46,301 bases of DNA from CAYRIY01 sp964424335 (GCA_964424335.1 CAYRIY010000017.1:1-46301); one strand, 5' to 3'. Counted from the stretch's first letter, positions 1-9,311 are shown. The notes: generated by a model from the letters alone, not told the origin. Program-made: numbers and translations.

Positions 1-60
1 TGGGAGAGCGCTGCGTTCGCATCGCAGAGGCCAGGGGTTCGAATCCCCTCAGGTCCACCA
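1..60 (+). tRNA. tRNA-Ala(CGC), 5' end outside the window
   Basis: The 3' three quarters of a tRNA are visible: part of the D arm (TGGGAGAGCG), an anticodon stem CTGCG/CGCAG closing the loop TTCGCAT (anticodon CGC), a T arm AGGGG-TTCGAAT-CCCCT, and an encoded CCA end. The anticodon reads GCG, alanine. The 3' acceptor strand CAGGTCC places a U at position 70, as expected for the G3:U70 identity pair of tRNA-Ala, and the discriminator is A. About 16 nt at the 5' end lie upstream of the window. Confidence 0.93.
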
Positions 61-76
61 AACAGCAATCGACGTG

Positions 77-108
77 AGCCCCGCGGAGTGATTTCCGTCG
101 GGGCTTTC
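77..108 (+). terminator. Probable intrinsic terminator after tRNA-Ala
   Basis: The stem AGCCCC(G)CGGA pairs with TCCGTCGGGGCT across a short loop, with one bulge, followed by a short T-rich stretch. The T tract is weak (TTCGT). The hairpin sits 16 nt after the tRNA CCA end and before the next gene. Confidence 0.5.
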
Positions 109-162
109 GTGTACTTTCCTAGAGTTTTCAATAGGTCGGACGAGTTTGGGGCGTATGCGGTC

Positions 163-1524
163 ATGAGCTACAAGCTAGGCGATGAGATCCGCCTGCGGGT
201 GCACGACCTCAACCACGACGGAGACGGTGTCGCTCGCGCCGAAGACGGCCGGGTGTTCTTCGTGCCGGGCGCTCTTATTGGCGATCAGGTGCGCGCTCGG
301 GTGGCTTCGCTTAAAAAAAGATACGCCATCGCAGAAATGATCGAACTGGAAGCGCCGGCTTCTGGGCGGATCGAGCCCCCGTGTCCCGTCGCGAAAACGT
401 GTGGCGGGTGCGCGGTTCAGGCTTGGGACTATAGTGAGCAACTCGCCTGGAAGGAGCGGCGGGTCAAGGAGGCCCTGGCGCGCATTGGCGGACTCGACGC
501 CCCCCTTTTTCCCATCATCGGAATGGCCGAGCCCTTTCGCTATCGGGCCAAGGCGCAGTACCCGGTTCGTCAAAGCCCGTCGGGAGAAGTCTTGGCAGGT
601 TTTTACCGGCGAGGAAGCCACGAGGTCGTTCCAAGCGAAGACTGCATCGTCCAGCATCCACTCATCCCGCCCGCCGTGGCGGCCGCAAGGCGCCTCATCG
701 AAGAGCTCGGTCTCAGCGTGTACGACGAGCGAACGCGTAAAGGCTTTGTCCGGCACATCGTCGCGCGGGTGAGTTTCTCGAACAATGAGCTCATGCTGAT
801 TCTTGTGACGGCGGATCGAGATTTTCCTGAAAAGCAAGCGTGGATCGAAGGACTGCGCGAGGCGTTGCCCAACTTAGTCAGCGCCGTACAAAACGTCAAC
901 CCGAATGCGACAAACGTGGTGATGGGCCCCGAGTCCATCGTGCTGTGGGGGCGACCGAGCATCGTCGAGACGTTTGAGGACGTCTCATTTGAGATCTCTC
1001 CGAACTCGTTTTTTCAGGTGAACCCAAAGCAGGCGTTAGAACTGTACCGCGTCGTTCGCCAATTTGCAGCCCTCTCAGGCCGGGAACGAATTTGGGACGT
1101 CTACTGCGGGACCGGCAGCATCGGGCTTTTTCTTGCGCCTCAAGCAGCCCTGCTTCGAGGCGTCGACGTTGTCCCCGAGGCGATCAACGACGCTCGCCGA
1201 AATGCGCGTCGAAATGGCGTGGAAAATCGAGCCAAGTTTGAAACGGGGCGGGCTGAAGACGTGCTTCCCCGGTGGGTAAGCGAAGGTGGGCGGGCCGATG
1301 TCTGCCTGCTTGATCCGCCGCGAAAAGGGAGCGATCCGGTCACGCTGGAGAGTATATGTCAGGCAAGGCCGCGCAGAATCGTGTACGTGTCGTGCAACCC
1401 ATCGACGCTTGCCCGCGATCTTGCGTTCGTTGTTGAACGCGGCTATCGCGTGCTCGGAATCCAGCCCGTGGACATGTTCCCGCATACCCCGCACGTTGAA
1501 GCAGTGGCGCACCTGATTGCTTGA
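163..1524 (+). CDS. rlmD: 23S rRNA (uracil-C5)-methyltransferase, RlmD/RlmCD (RumA) family
   Basis: An SAM-dependent enzyme that makes 5-methyluridine in 23S rRNA; Gram-positive members (RlmCD) modify two sites. About 453 aa from the chosen ATG. An N-terminal TRAM-like domain covers about residues 1-65. Cysteines at about 74, 80 and 83 (C-x5-C-GGC) plus a later EDC cysteine look like the [4Fe-4S] ligands of RumA. The SAM loop is DVYCGTGSIG. The catalytic nucleophile is the Cys of VSCNPST near residue 411, and the general base is a Glu near residue 446. The reading frame is open upstream to a GTG at 88, but that codon lies inside the tRNA terminator hairpin, so ATG 163 is preferred. No strong ribosome binding site marks either start. 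The exact target uridine cannot be told from sequence. Confidence 0.9.
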   Translation: MSYKLGDEIRLRVHDLNHDGDGVARAEDGRVFFVPGALIGDQVRARVASLKKRYAIAEMIELEAPASGRIEPPCPVAKTCGGCAVQAWDYSEQLAWKERRVKEALARIGGLDAPLFPIIGMAEPFRYRAKAQYPVRQSPSGEVLAGFYRRGSHEVVPSEDCIVQHPLIPPAVAAARRLIEELGLSVYDERTRKGFVRHIVARVSFSNNELMLILVTADRDFPEKQAWIEGLREALPNLVSAVQNVNPNATNVVMGPESIVLWGRPSIVETFEDVSFEISPNSFFQVNPKQALELYRVVRQFAALSGRERIWDVYCGTGSIGLFLAPQAALLRGVDVVPEAINDARRNARRNGVENRAKFETGRAEDVLPRWVSEGGRADVCLLDPPRKGSDPVTLESICQARPRRIVYVSCNPSTLARDLAFVVERGYRVLGIQPVDMFPHTPHVEAVAHLIA

Positions 1525-1549
1525 CAGTGAAAAGCGCGTGTGTTACCGT
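1521..1549 (+). promoter_or_regulatory. Candidate sigma-A promoter of the cold-shock gene
   Basis: A perfect -35 TTGACA at 1521-1526 is followed 17 nt later by a weak -10 (TACCGT, 1544-1549) that carries the extended -10 TG at 1541-1542. It overlaps the stop codon of the upstream methyltransferase gene. Confidence 0.45.
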
Positions 1550-1613
1550 TTGATTAAGCTTTGGGTAGCGCCATTTCCCGAGTGCTACACACTAGGAGGC
1601 AATTTGGCTTCAA

Positions 1614-1850
1614 ATGGAAAAAGGCAGAGTGAAGTGGTTTAGCAACGAAAAGGGCTATGGATTCATCGAGCGAGAGGGCGGGGAGGACGTATTCGTTCAC
1701 TTCTCCGCGATCCAGCAAGAAGGATTCAAAACCCTCGACGAGGGCCAGGAAGTTGAGTTCGAAGTCGTGATGGGCGATCGCGGGCCTCAGGCCGCCAACG
1801 TGATCAAGTCAGGCCCTGCACCCACCAATTACTCCTTTGGCCAGTTCTAG
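1614..1850 (+). CDS. Cold-shock domain protein (CspA/CspB family)
   Basis: A small RNA/DNA-binding OB-fold protein that acts as an RNA chaperone in the cytoplasm. It is 78 aa with both nucleic-acid-binding motifs, RNP1 (KGYGFIE, about residues 13-19) and RNP2 (VFVHF, about 27-31), and the usual WF pair near residue 9. The C-terminus has about 12 residues more than B. subtilis CspB, a tail rich in Pro, Ser and Asn. An AGGAGG sits at 1594-1599, 14 nt before the ATG, which is longer than usual. It is monocistronic: its own promoter lies just upstream and an intrinsic terminator follows. The long untranslated leader fits the post-transcriptional control known for csp genes, but no element was identified in it. 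Confidence 0.95.
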   Translation: MEKGRVKWFSNEKGYGFIEREGGEDVFVHFSAIQQEGFKTLDEGQEVEFEVVMGDRGPQAANVIKSGPAPTNYSFGQF

Positions 1851-1893
1851 TACGCTCTTTTCGACAGACTTCGTTCCACTAAACTTGTGACCC

Positions 1894-1929
1894 AAGACCG
1901 CTCCGCAAACGTTGGCGGGGCGGTTTTTT
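1894..1929 (+). terminator. Intrinsic terminator of the cold-shock gene
   Basis: The stem ACCGCTCCGC / GCGGGGCGGT closes a loop of about 7 nt and is followed directly by six T residues. It lies 45 nt after the csp stop codon. Confidence 0.85.
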
Positions 1930-1961
1930 CATGCGGTTTTGGCCCCACAACGTGCAGATGC

Positions 1962-2000
1962 AAAAAAAAGAGGCTGCCCGCCAAACGCGGACAGCCTCTT
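1962..2000 (-). terminator. Intrinsic terminator of the nuo operon
   Basis: Read on the minus strand, AAGAGGCTGTCCG pairs with CGGGCAGCCTCTT (one mismatch) around a short loop and is followed by a run of T residues (the A run at 1962-1969 on the plus strand). It lies 48 nt past the nuoN stop codon and is one of the strongest terminators in the window. Confidence 0.92.
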
Positions 2001-2047
2001 CTAGTTTTGCGATTCGTTTTGCGTATGCTAGATAGCGTGCCCGCCCA

Positions 2048-3460
2048 TTACGGGATGAGCTGCACCGAGCTTAGGAAGCGCACGAGGGGCTCCGGAAAGA
2101 TGCCGAGCACGATCGTGACCGCCACGCTCACGCCAACGACGACCTTGATGCCCGTGCGCGTCACCAGGCGAGCCGGCCGCTCGGCTTCACTGACGTACAT
2201 GTTGCGAATCACTCGGTAGTAGTATGGAACCGAGATGACCGAATTGATCACCATGAGCTGAGCAAGCCATGTGAGCCCGCCTTCGACCGCGGATCGGAAC
2301 AAGATGAACTTGCCGAAAAAGCCGGCGGTCGGCGGAATGCCTACAAGCGAGATCAACAGTATCGCCATTGCCAGCGCAAAACCTGGCGCCCTCTGCGCGA
2401 GTCCTTTGAAGTCCTCGATCTCTTCGCTTGGAATGTGGTTGCCGAGCATGATGACCACGGCAAACGCCCCGATCGTCATGAACGCATACACCAAGAGGTA
2501 GTAGAGCATCGCCGAGACGCTCGCCTGTGATGCGACGGCAACGCCCACCAACACATACCCGGCCTGAGCGATCGCCGAGTAGGCGAGCATGCGTTTGGTC
2601 CGGGTCTGTAGGATCGCCGTGACGTTGCCGTACGTCATCGTGACGGCGGCGAGGATGGCGATGGCAAACTGCCAGACATCCGCAACCGACCCAAGTCCGA
2701 TGACCAAGATGCGCAGGAGTGCGGCAAAGCCTGCCGCCTCAGAGGCGGTAATCAAAAATGCAGAAGTGGGCGTCGGAGCTCCGTCGTAGGTATCGGGCGC
2801 CCACATGTGAAATGGAACGGCCGCTACCTTAAACCCAAAGCCTGCGATGACGAAGATGGTCGCCGCGATGACGAGGTGGCTGTTTTCGCCGCCTGCGATC
2901 GCTTGGGCGATCACGCCCAGGTCGGTCGAACCGCTCAGCCCGTATAGGAGCGACACGCCGTAGAGAATGACCCCGGACGTCAAGGCGCCGACGAGGAAGA
3001 ACTTGAGCGACGCTTCGCTCGAGCGGGCGTCGTTCTTGAGCATCCCCGCAAGCACGTAAGAGGCGATCGTGAGGAGTTCCAGCCCCAAATAGATCGTGAT
3101 CAAGTTGTGGGATGCAGCCATCACCATGGCCCCGAGCGTCGCAAAGGTGGAGAGGACGTAAAACTCCCCAACTTTGACGCGGCGCTTTTCGAGGTACTCG
3201 CCGGAGAACAGGAAGAGCGCTCCGAGGATGGCGAGGAAGACGACCTTGAAGAAGACCGCGAAGTCGTCGACCCGAATCATCCCGAACCAGATCTCTTGCG
3301 AGTTGCCAAAGAGCGAGATTGCTGCCACGAGGGCTGCTGCCGTTCCCACGAGACCGACGAACGTAACCGAGCGCTTGTCGGTTGCGAACGCGTCGACGAG
3401 GATGAGGAGAAGCCCGACCCCCGTGAGTATGAGTTCCGGTAGGAGCAGGGAGTAGTCCAC
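2048..3460 (-). CDS. nuoN: NADH-quinone oxidoreductase subunit N
   Basis: One of three antiporter-like proton-channel subunits in the membrane arm of complex I. It is 470 aa with about 14 hydrophobic segments. The family signature around residues 209-250 is clear (GFGFKVAAVPFHMWAPDTYD followed by GAPTPTSAFL), including the lysine of TM7 and the broken-helix region. It is the last gene of the operon: its ATG lies 2 nt after the nuoM stop and a strong terminator follows its own stop. The subunit order L-M-N at the end of the operon is standard. Confidence 0.96.
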   Translation of the reverse strand: MDYSLLLPELILTGVGLLLILVDAFATDKRSVTFVGLVGTAAALVAAISLFGNSQEIWFGMIRVDDFAVFFKVVFLAILGALFLFSGEYLEKRRVKVGEFYVLSTFATLGAMVMAASHNLITIYLGLELLTIASYVLAGMLKNDARSSEASLKFFLVGALTSGVILYGVSLLYGLSGSTDLGVIAQAIAGGENSHLVIAATIFVIAGFGFKVAAVPFHMWAPDTYDGAPTPTSAFLITASEAAGFAALLRILVIGLGSVADVWQFAIAILAAVTMTYGNVTAILQTRTKRMLAYSAIAQAGYVLVGVAVASQASVSAMLYYLLVYAFMTIGAFAVVIMLGNHIPSEEIEDFKGLAQRAPGFALAMAILLISLVGIPPTAGFFGKFILFRSAVEGGLTWLAQLMVINSVISVPYYYRVIRNMYVSEAERPARLVTRTGIKVVVGVSVAVTIVLGIFPEPLVRFLSSVQLIP

Positions 3461-3462
3461 CG

Positions 3463-4989
3463 TTAGATCCCTCCCAGTTTCGTCATAAGCTGACCGACCG
3501 CCGGGTTGAGCAAGGTCGTGACAAGCGACGGGTAAATGCCGAGCAGCGTGATCAAAACGACCAACGGGACGCCTACGGCGAGTTCTCGGCCATTAATATC
3601 GGGATAGCTGGCATCGGACTTGTCTTCGCCCATGACGACCCGGTGGAGCATCCACAGGTGGTAGCCGGCTGTGAGCACCAGGCTGATTGCTGCGATGATC
3701 ACATTGACCCGGAACGCGGGGAAGCTGCCAACGAGCGTGAAGAATTCGCCCACGAAACCGGACAGGCCCGGAAGCCCAAGGTTTGCGAACGCCGCAAACG
3801 CGAGTAGGGTCGCAGCGATCGGGATCTTGGTGTAATAGCCGCCCATCTCATCCATCATCCTCGTGTGCACCCGGTCGTAAAACACACTGCCGACCAAGAA
3901 GAAGAGGAGGGGAGAGATAAGTCCGTGCGAGACCATGACAAACAAAGCTCCATTCAGCGCCATCGACCCGCTCGCCAATAGATCGGCGATGGCCCCCGGA
4001 TCGGCAAGGCCCTGCGCCCCGGCGACGGTGCCGGCTGCGGCGGCCAGGCCAAGGATGACGAAGCCCATGTGGCTTACCGATGAATATGCCACCATTCGCT
4101 TGAGGTCTTTTTGCGCCATCGCGGCAAGAGCTCCGTAGACGATGCTGATGACCGCGAGCAGCGCAAGGAGCCACTTGAATGCGTCGGCCCCTGCCGGGAA
4201 CGTCGGGAAGACCATGCGAAAGAACCCATAGGCGCCCGTCTTGAGCAACACGCCGGCAAGGATCATGGAGCCTCCTGTCGGGGCTTCCACGTGGGCATCC
4301 GGCAGCCAAGTGTGGAAGGGCCAAACGGGCACTTTGACCGCAAATCCAATAAAGAAGGCGAGGAATGCCCAGTATTGGAAGTTGGGGCTCAGATTTGCCT
4401 CTTCGGCTATTCTGAGTATGTCAAAGGTCCCAAGTCCCGCCGTGAAGTACGTGGCGAGGATGCCGATCACCATCACAGCGCTGCCGACGAGCGTGTAGAT
4501 GAGGAACTTCAACGCGGCATACTCACGCCGTGGACCGCCCCAGATCGCGATGAGGAAGTACATCGGGATCAGCATCATCTCCCAGAAGAAGAAGAAGAGC
4601 AGGTAGTCAAGGGCGACAAAGACTCCGTACATCGCCGACTGCAAAACGAGCATCCAGGCAAAGAACTCCTTTTGCCTGCGGTCGATGTCCCACGACGCGA
4701 GGACGGCAAGGACACTCACGATCGCCGTGATGAGCAACATGGGGTAGCTGAGGCCGTCGATGCCCAAGTGATAGCTTGCCCCGATGCTCGGAATCCAGTT
4801 TGCTGTCTCTTCGAATTGAATCCCCGGGACGGCCGAATCAAAGGGCCCCCACATTCCGAGCACGATGACGAGGCCGACAAGGGATACGGCCAGCCCCCAC
4901 CTGCGGTGCAACGAGGCGTTCTCTTTGGGGAGAAACGCTTGAATCACCGCGCCGAGCAGCGGGATGAAGACGAGAAGTGTGAGTGTCAT
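3463..4989 (-). CDS. nuoM: NADH-quinone oxidoreductase subunit M
   Basis: A membrane-arm proton-pumping subunit of 508 aa. The essential TM5 glutamate is in FFFFWEMMLIPMYF (about residues 133-146), and the TM7/8 signature WPFHTWLPDAHVEAPTGG is intact. It lies between nuoL (3 nt gap) and nuoN (2 nt gap), so translation is probably coupled along the operon. Length and motifs are typical and nothing appears damaged. Confidence 0.96.
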   Translation of the reverse strand: MTLTLLVFIPLLGAVIQAFLPKENASLHRRWGLAVSLVGLVIVLGMWGPFDSAVPGIQFEETANWIPSIGASYHLGIDGLSYPMLLITAIVSVLAVLASWDIDRRQKEFFAWMLVLQSAMYGVFVALDYLLFFFFWEMMLIPMYFLIAIWGGPRREYAALKFLIYTLVGSAVMVIGILATYFTAGLGTFDILRIAEEANLSPNFQYWAFLAFFIGFAVKVPVWPFHTWLPDAHVEAPTGGSMILAGVLLKTGAYGFFRMVFPTFPAGADAFKWLLALLAVISIVYGALAAMAQKDLKRMVAYSSVSHMGFVILGLAAAAGTVAGAQGLADPGAIADLLASGSMALNGALFVMVSHGLISPLLFFLVGSVFYDRVHTRMMDEMGGYYTKIPIAATLLAFAAFANLGLPGLSGFVGEFFTLVGSFPAFRVNVIIAAISLVLTAGYHLWMLHRVVMGEDKSDASYPDINGRELAVGVPLVVLITLLGIYPSLVTTLLNPAVGQLMTKLGGI

Positions 4990-4992
4990 CGC

Positions 4993-6846
4993 TTAACCTC
5001 CTATGGCAAAGATGACCAAGCCCACGACGAGGGCGAGGAAGAGCGTCAGCGCGTAGGACTGCACGAGACCGGTCTGCAGTCTCCGCAAGACGCCGCTGCC
5101 CCCTCGAAACAGAGCCGCGATGCCGTTGACGATGCCGTCGACGACATTTTGGTCGAACTCCCCGGTCGCCCGGCTCAAGGCCACCGTGCCCTTCACGAAC
5201 ACGCCGTTGTACACTTCGTCGACGTAGTACTTGTTTGAAAGGACGCGCCATATGCCGCCCAGTCCAAACCGATTGACCCAACCTTCGTTGACGCTCCGTC
5301 CATAGAGCAAGAAGGCGACTCCGATTCCGACGATCCATGCGAGCGTGGCCAAGGTGATCACGAACGGCGACGCAACTGCCTGGTGCGGATGATCAAAGTA
5401 GACGAAGTGCGAGAACCAATACCCGGAGTACGGCGAGTTCGCAAACCCGATCACCACGGCAAGCGCCGCGAGGACGATCATGGGAAACGTCATCACGCCG
5501 GGAGACTCATGGGCGCGGTCGTACACTTTCTTATCACGCGGCTTGCCGAAGAAGGTCATGATCGTAGCCCTCGCGATGTAGAACGCAGTCAGCGTCGATG
5601 CGATCACGAGGATCCAGAAAAGCGCCGTGTATCCGCCTTCGTGGGCGGCAAGCATGATTTCGTCCTTACTCCAGAAACCGGCGAGCGGGTAGACGCCGGC
5701 GAGCGCGAGTCCACCGATGAGCCACGTCCAGAAGGTGACGGGCATCTTCTGGCGCAAGCCGCCCATCTCGCGCATGTCCTGCGTGTCGGTGCCGTGGATG
5801 ACGCTACCCGATCCAAGGAAGAGGAGCGCCTTGAAGACGGCGTGTGTGACGAGGTGGAAGAACCCGGCCGTGAATCCGCCCACACCGAGCGCGGTCACCA
5901 TAAAGCCGAGCTGGCTCACCGTAGAGTAAGCGAGGACCTTCTTGATGTCCGTCATGACGAGCGCGATCGTCGCTGCGAAAAGCGCTGTAAAGCCGCCGAC
6001 CCAAGCAACCGTCAGCATGGCGGTCTCAGAGCCCGCAAAGATGCCGTACGAACGGGCGACGAGGTACACGCCCGCTGCGACGAGAGTCGCCGCGTGGATC
6101 AACGCGGAGACCGGCGTTGGACCTGCCATCGCGTCAGGGAGCCAGGTATGGAGCGGAAACTGCGCGGACTTGCCCACAGCGCCGGCGAAGATCAAGATCG
6201 CAGCGGCAGCGAGCGCCGCTCCGGCAAACTGACCTGCGGCGACTTGCTCTTGAACGCCGACGAAGTTGAAGGTCTGCGTGTTGAAGAAGAGCACAAAAAT
6301 GCCGATCAGGAGCGCAATGTCGCCCACTCGGGTGGTAAGGAACGCCTTCATGGCGGCGAATCCGACATCTACCTTCTCGTACCAGTGCCCGATGAGCAGG
6401 TACGAGCAAAGGCCGATCAACTCCCAAAAGATGAAGAGCATGAGGAAATTGTCGGCAATGACAAGGCCAAGCATCGATCCGGTAAAGAGCGAAAGGACCG
6501 AGTAGTATCGCTTGTACCGCGAGTCGCCGTGCATGTAGCCAAGGCTGTAGATATGGACCAGAAGGCTCACCAACGTAACGACGACGAGCATGGTCGCGGC
6601 GAGGGCGTCGATGTGATAACCCATCCCCACCGAGACCGATCCGACTTTGGCCCATTCAAACGCGCCGACGGCGGAGCCTCCTCCCACGACTTCAAAGAAG
6701 ACGATGAGGGAGAGAACGAACGCGGCCAAGATGGCGGCGATTCCCACCTTGTCGCCGTCGCCCGGCGTCTTATGGCCGGCGAGCGCGATGATGAGAAACG
6801 ATATGAACGGAAGGACCGGTATAATCCACGCGAGCTCTGCCATCAA
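4993..6846 (-). CDS. nuoL: NADH-quinone oxidoreductase subunit L
   Basis: The distal antiporter-like subunit of complex I, 617 aa with about 16 transmembrane segments. It carries the family signature LPLHTWLPDAMAGPTPVSAL near residues 230-249 and a long C-terminal amphipathic/anchor helix region ending in a hydrophobic segment. It starts 7 nt after nuoK. Length fits the family (about 600-650 aa). Confidence 0.96.
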   Translation of the reverse strand: MMAELAWIIPVLPFISFLIIALAGHKTPGDGDKVGIAAILAAFVLSLIVFFEVVGGGSAVGAFEWAKVGSVSVGMGYHIDALAATMLVVVTLVSLLVHIYSLGYMHGDSRYKRYYSVLSLFTGSMLGLVIADNFLMLFIFWELIGLCSYLLIGHWYEKVDVGFAAMKAFLTTRVGDIALLIGIFVLFFNTQTFNFVGVQEQVAAGQFAGAALAAAAILIFAGAVGKSAQFPLHTWLPDAMAGPTPVSALIHAATLVAAGVYLVARSYGIFAGSETAMLTVAWVGGFTALFAATIALVMTDIKKVLAYSTVSQLGFMVTALGVGGFTAGFFHLVTHAVFKALLFLGSGSVIHGTDTQDMREMGGLRQKMPVTFWTWLIGGLALAGVYPLAGFWSKDEIMLAAHEGGYTALFWILVIASTLTAFYIARATIMTFFGKPRDKKVYDRAHESPGVMTFPMIVLAALAVVIGFANSPYSGYWFSHFVYFDHPHQAVASPFVITLATLAWIVGIGVAFLLYGRSVNEGWVNRFGLGGIWRVLSNKYYVDEVYNGVFVKGTVALSRATGEFDQNVVDGIVNGIAALFRGGSGVLRRLQTGLVQSYALTLFLALVVGLVIFAIGG

Positions 6847-6853
6847 CTGCCAC

Positions 6854-7165
6854 CTACCATTTCAACAGGTTGATGCGCTCGATATCGATGTGCGAGCGCT
6901 GGCGGGCGATCATAAGGATAATCGCCAGTCCTACAGCAGCCTCAGCCGCAGCGACCGTCATCACGAAAATCGTAAAGACCTGGCCCTGGGCGGGATCCGA
7001 AGAGAGATACCTGGAGAAGGCGACGAGGTTGATGTTTACGCTGTTTAATACCAACTCGACGCACATGAGGATCCGAATCGCATTGCGCAATGTGAGCGCG
7101 CCGTAAACACCGAAACCAAACATTGCGGCGCTGACGGCGAGAATCACCGGTAGCGAAATGGTCAT
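6854..7165 (-). CDS. nuoK: NADH-quinone oxidoreductase subunit K
   Basis: A small membrane subunit of 103 aa with three hydrophobic segments. Conserved acidic residues lie inside the membrane: ELVLNSVNIN near residue 37 and a Glu in VAAAEAAVGLAI near residue 73. The ATG overlaps the nuoJ stop by one base (TAATG). It links the NuoJ/NuoA region to the antiporter subunits. Confidence 0.95.
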   Translation of the reverse strand: MTISLPVILAVSAAMFGFGVYGALTLRNAIRILMCVELVLNSVNINLVAFSRYLSSDPAQGQVFTIFVMTVAAAEAAVGLAIILMIARQRSHIDIERINLLKW

Positions 7166-7731
7166 TAGGGCTGCTCCTCTCCGTTTGATGTCGGCGGCTC
7201 GTCCTTGGTCGCCAGTACGATCGCCCCGATCAATGCGACGAGCAGCACCACGGACGCGATCTCAAATGGGATGACGTACGTCTTAAACAGCGCTTCGCCG
7301 ATGAGGCGCGGCGTATCCTTTGGGACGGCGCTTTCCGCCGGAGCGGTCGGCCACACGCTCCTTGCGAGCAATACGATCAGGGTGAGCGTGAGTCCGCCTG
7401 CCGCGACCAATGCCAAAACGCCATGGCGCGGGGAGGAGAACTGTGCCGAAACTCTTTGCCAGAACGTATTGCCGGCCTTGCCTCTTAAGTCTTCGATCGA
7501 CGAGAGCATGATTCCGAAGATGATGATCGTCGTGATGGCGCCGACGTAGACGAGTAGCTGAGCGGCTGCCAGGAAGTCGGCGCCCAGCAGAAAGTAGATC
7601 GCCGCAACCCCTGCGAACGTTAGCGCAAGCCACAGCGCAGCGTGCATGATCTTCTCGCTGATGACCACCCGGTATGCGCCAAACAGCGTTATCGCCGCCG
7701 CAATCACGAAAAACCAGTCGATGATTGTCAT
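7165..7731 (-). CDS. nuoJ: NADH-quinone oxidoreductase subunit J
   Basis: A membrane subunit of 188 aa with five hydrophobic segments; TM3 contains the conserved glycine-rich stretch QLLVYVGAITTIIIFGIML. The C-terminal tail is hydrophilic. The start overlaps the nuoI stop (ATGA arrangement), which implies translational coupling. Length is within the 160-200 aa range of the family. Confidence 0.95.
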   Translation of the reverse strand: MTIIDWFFVIAAAITLFGAYRVVISEKIMHAALWLALTFAGVAAIYFLLGADFLAAAQLLVYVGAITTIIIFGIMLSSIEDLRGKAGNTFWQRVSAQFSSPRHGVLALVAAGGLTLTLIVLLARSVWPTAPAESAVPKDTPRLIGEALFKTYVIPFEIASVVLLVALIGAIVLATKDEPPTSNGEEQP

Positions 7732-8222
7732 CGAGTCGGTTCGCCCCCCGTCTTGATGCCGAAGTTGATCGTCTCTGTCAGTTGCCGCCGCCCGATCTCG
7801 GCCAAGCGGTCGCGGTCGTAGACGAGGTTGACGAGGTCATAATCGGCCAGCTCAAACTGGTCGGACATGGCGAGCGCATCGAAGGGGCACGCCTCGACAC
7901 AAAGCCCGCAGTACATGCACCACGTCGCGTCGAGGTTGTACACGTCCAGCACCTTGATCTTGCGCCCTTCCTCTTTGTGGCTTTGAATCTCGATGCAGTT
8001 TACGGGGCACGCCCTTGCGCAAAGCTCGCACGAGACGCACTTCAAGTTGCCCTCGTCATCGGAAAGGAGCACCGGAATTCCCCGATATCCGACTGGGAGA
8101 TCGAGGCGCTCCTCCGGGTATTGGACCGTGATCGCCGGTTGGACCATATTCTTAAACGTGATTCCCATCCCAATCAAAAGACTTCGGGTAGTCCTCACAA
8201 GCTCATACAAGTAGCGAGCCAT
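7728..8222 (-). CDS. nuoI: NADH-quinone oxidoreductase subunit I, two [4Fe-4S] ferredoxin domain
   Basis: Carries the N6a/N6b iron-sulfur clusters in the connecting arm. It is 164 aa. The two complete motifs are CVSCELCARACP (Cys 62, 65, 68, 72) and CMYCGLCVEACP (Cys 102, 105, 108, 112). AAGGAG lies 10 nt before the ATG. A 72-nt gap separates it from nuoH, one of only three sizeable gaps in the operon. Confidence 0.96.
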   Translation of the reverse strand: MARYLYELVRTTRSLLIGMGITFKNMVQPAITVQYPEERLDLPVGYRGIPVLLSDDEGNLKCVSCELCARACPVNCIEIQSHKEEGRKIKVLDVYNLDATWCMYCGLCVEACPFDALAMSDQFELADYDLVNLVYDRDRLAEIGRRQLTETINFGIKTGGEPTR

Positions 8223-8294
8223 GGGCCATCAACTCCTTAACCAATCCCTTACGCCTTCTTCGTCCGGGTGTGCTCGTCCCCAAACCACAGATCG

Positions 8295-9311
8295 TTACCT
8301 GACGAGGACGTAGATGCCCGTTATGAACAGGTTGACCAACGAAAGGGGGACGAGGCCCTTCCATCCGAGATCCATGAGGTGGTCCACCCGGACGCGGGGG
8401 AAGCTCCAGCGGATCCACATCGCGACGAAGATGAAAAAGTACGTCTTGAGGAGGATCCAGATCACGGGCGGCAGAAAAGCCGGCCCGGCCCACCCGCCGA
8501 AGTAGAGCGTCGCCATGATTGCGGATGCGGAGACGAGGTTCGCGTACTCGGCGAGGAAGAACATGGCCCAGCGCATGCCGCTGTACTCGGTCTGGTACCC
8601 GGCCACGAGCTCCGACTCGGCCTCGGCGAGGTCGAAGGGAGCGCGGTTGAGTTCCGCGATCGTGGCGACGAGAAATACGATGAACCCAAGAGGTTGTACC
8701 ACGACGTACCAGACGCCTTCACGCTGGGCGTTTACGATATCTTGTAGGGATAGCGAGCCAGCGAGCATGGCGATGGCTGCGATCGAGATGACGAGTGGAA
8801 TCTCGTAGCTCACAATTTGCGCTGCGGAACGGATGGCCCCGATCAATGACCACTTGTTGTTGGAGCTCCATCCCGCCATGATGAACGAGATAACGATGAA
8901 CCCGGTGATCGCTGAGATGAATATCAACCCGATATTGAGGTCGTTAGCGATCAGGTTGGGCCCCCAGGGAATGATCAAGAAGATCGCGAGCGCCGGAATA
9001 AAAGCGACGATGGGCGCAAGCGCGAACACTCGTCGATCCGCTCCGGCGGGGACGACGTCTTCCTTTGCGATCAGCTTGAGCACGTCGAAGAGCGTCTGAG
9101 CAAGCCCATGCCAGCCGTGCCTCATGGGCCCGAGGCGCTGCTGGATGTGCCCGGACACTTTTCGCTCGAGCCAGATGAGGAAGAGCGCGTTGATTAGGAT
9201 GAACCCGAGAAAGATCGCTGCCTTAATGGCGGCGGCCACAGTCAGGTAGACCCACTCGGGGAGGCCGAGGCCGGCCACGATCCAGTTGTTGAGTGCGCCG
9301 AAAATGTCCAT
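8295..9311 (-). CDS. nuoH: NADH-quinone oxidoreductase subunit H
   Basis: The membrane subunit that forms much of the quinone-binding chamber. It is 338 aa with eight hydrophobic segments. Conserved loops include GPMRHGWHGLAQTLFD (about residues 61-76) and the acidic AELNRAPFDLAEAESELVAG (about 218-237). The ATG overlaps the nuoD stop (ATGA). Confidence 0.96.
   Translation of the reverse strand: MDIFGALNNWIVAGLGLPEWVYLTVAAAIKAAIFLGFILINALFLIWLERKVSGHIQQRLGPMRHGWHGLAQTLFDVLKLIAKEDVVPAGADRRVFALAPIVAFIPALAIFLIIPWGPNLIANDLNIGLIFISAITGFIVISFIMAGWSSNNKWSLIGAIRSAAQIVSYEIPLVISIAAIAMLAGSLSLQDIVNAQREGVWYVVVQPLGFIVFLVATIAELNRAPFDLAEAESELVAGYQTEYSGMRWAMFFLAEYANLVSASAIMATLYFGGWAGPAFLPPVIWILLKTYFFIFVAMWIRWSFPRVRVDHLMDLGWKGLVPLSLVNLFITGIYVLVR

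Noticed and set aside
88..162. Upstream extension of rlmD to GTG 88
   Set aside because: The codon lies within the tRNA terminator hairpin and the added residues do not resemble the TRAM-domain start of the family.
4111..6873. Long plus-strand open frames (375 and 496 codons) opposite nuoL and nuoM
   Set aside because: They are antisense to clearly real complex I genes, their composition is Arg/Glu/His-rich as expected from reading GC-rich codons backwards, and they lack ribosome binding sites and recognisable motifs.
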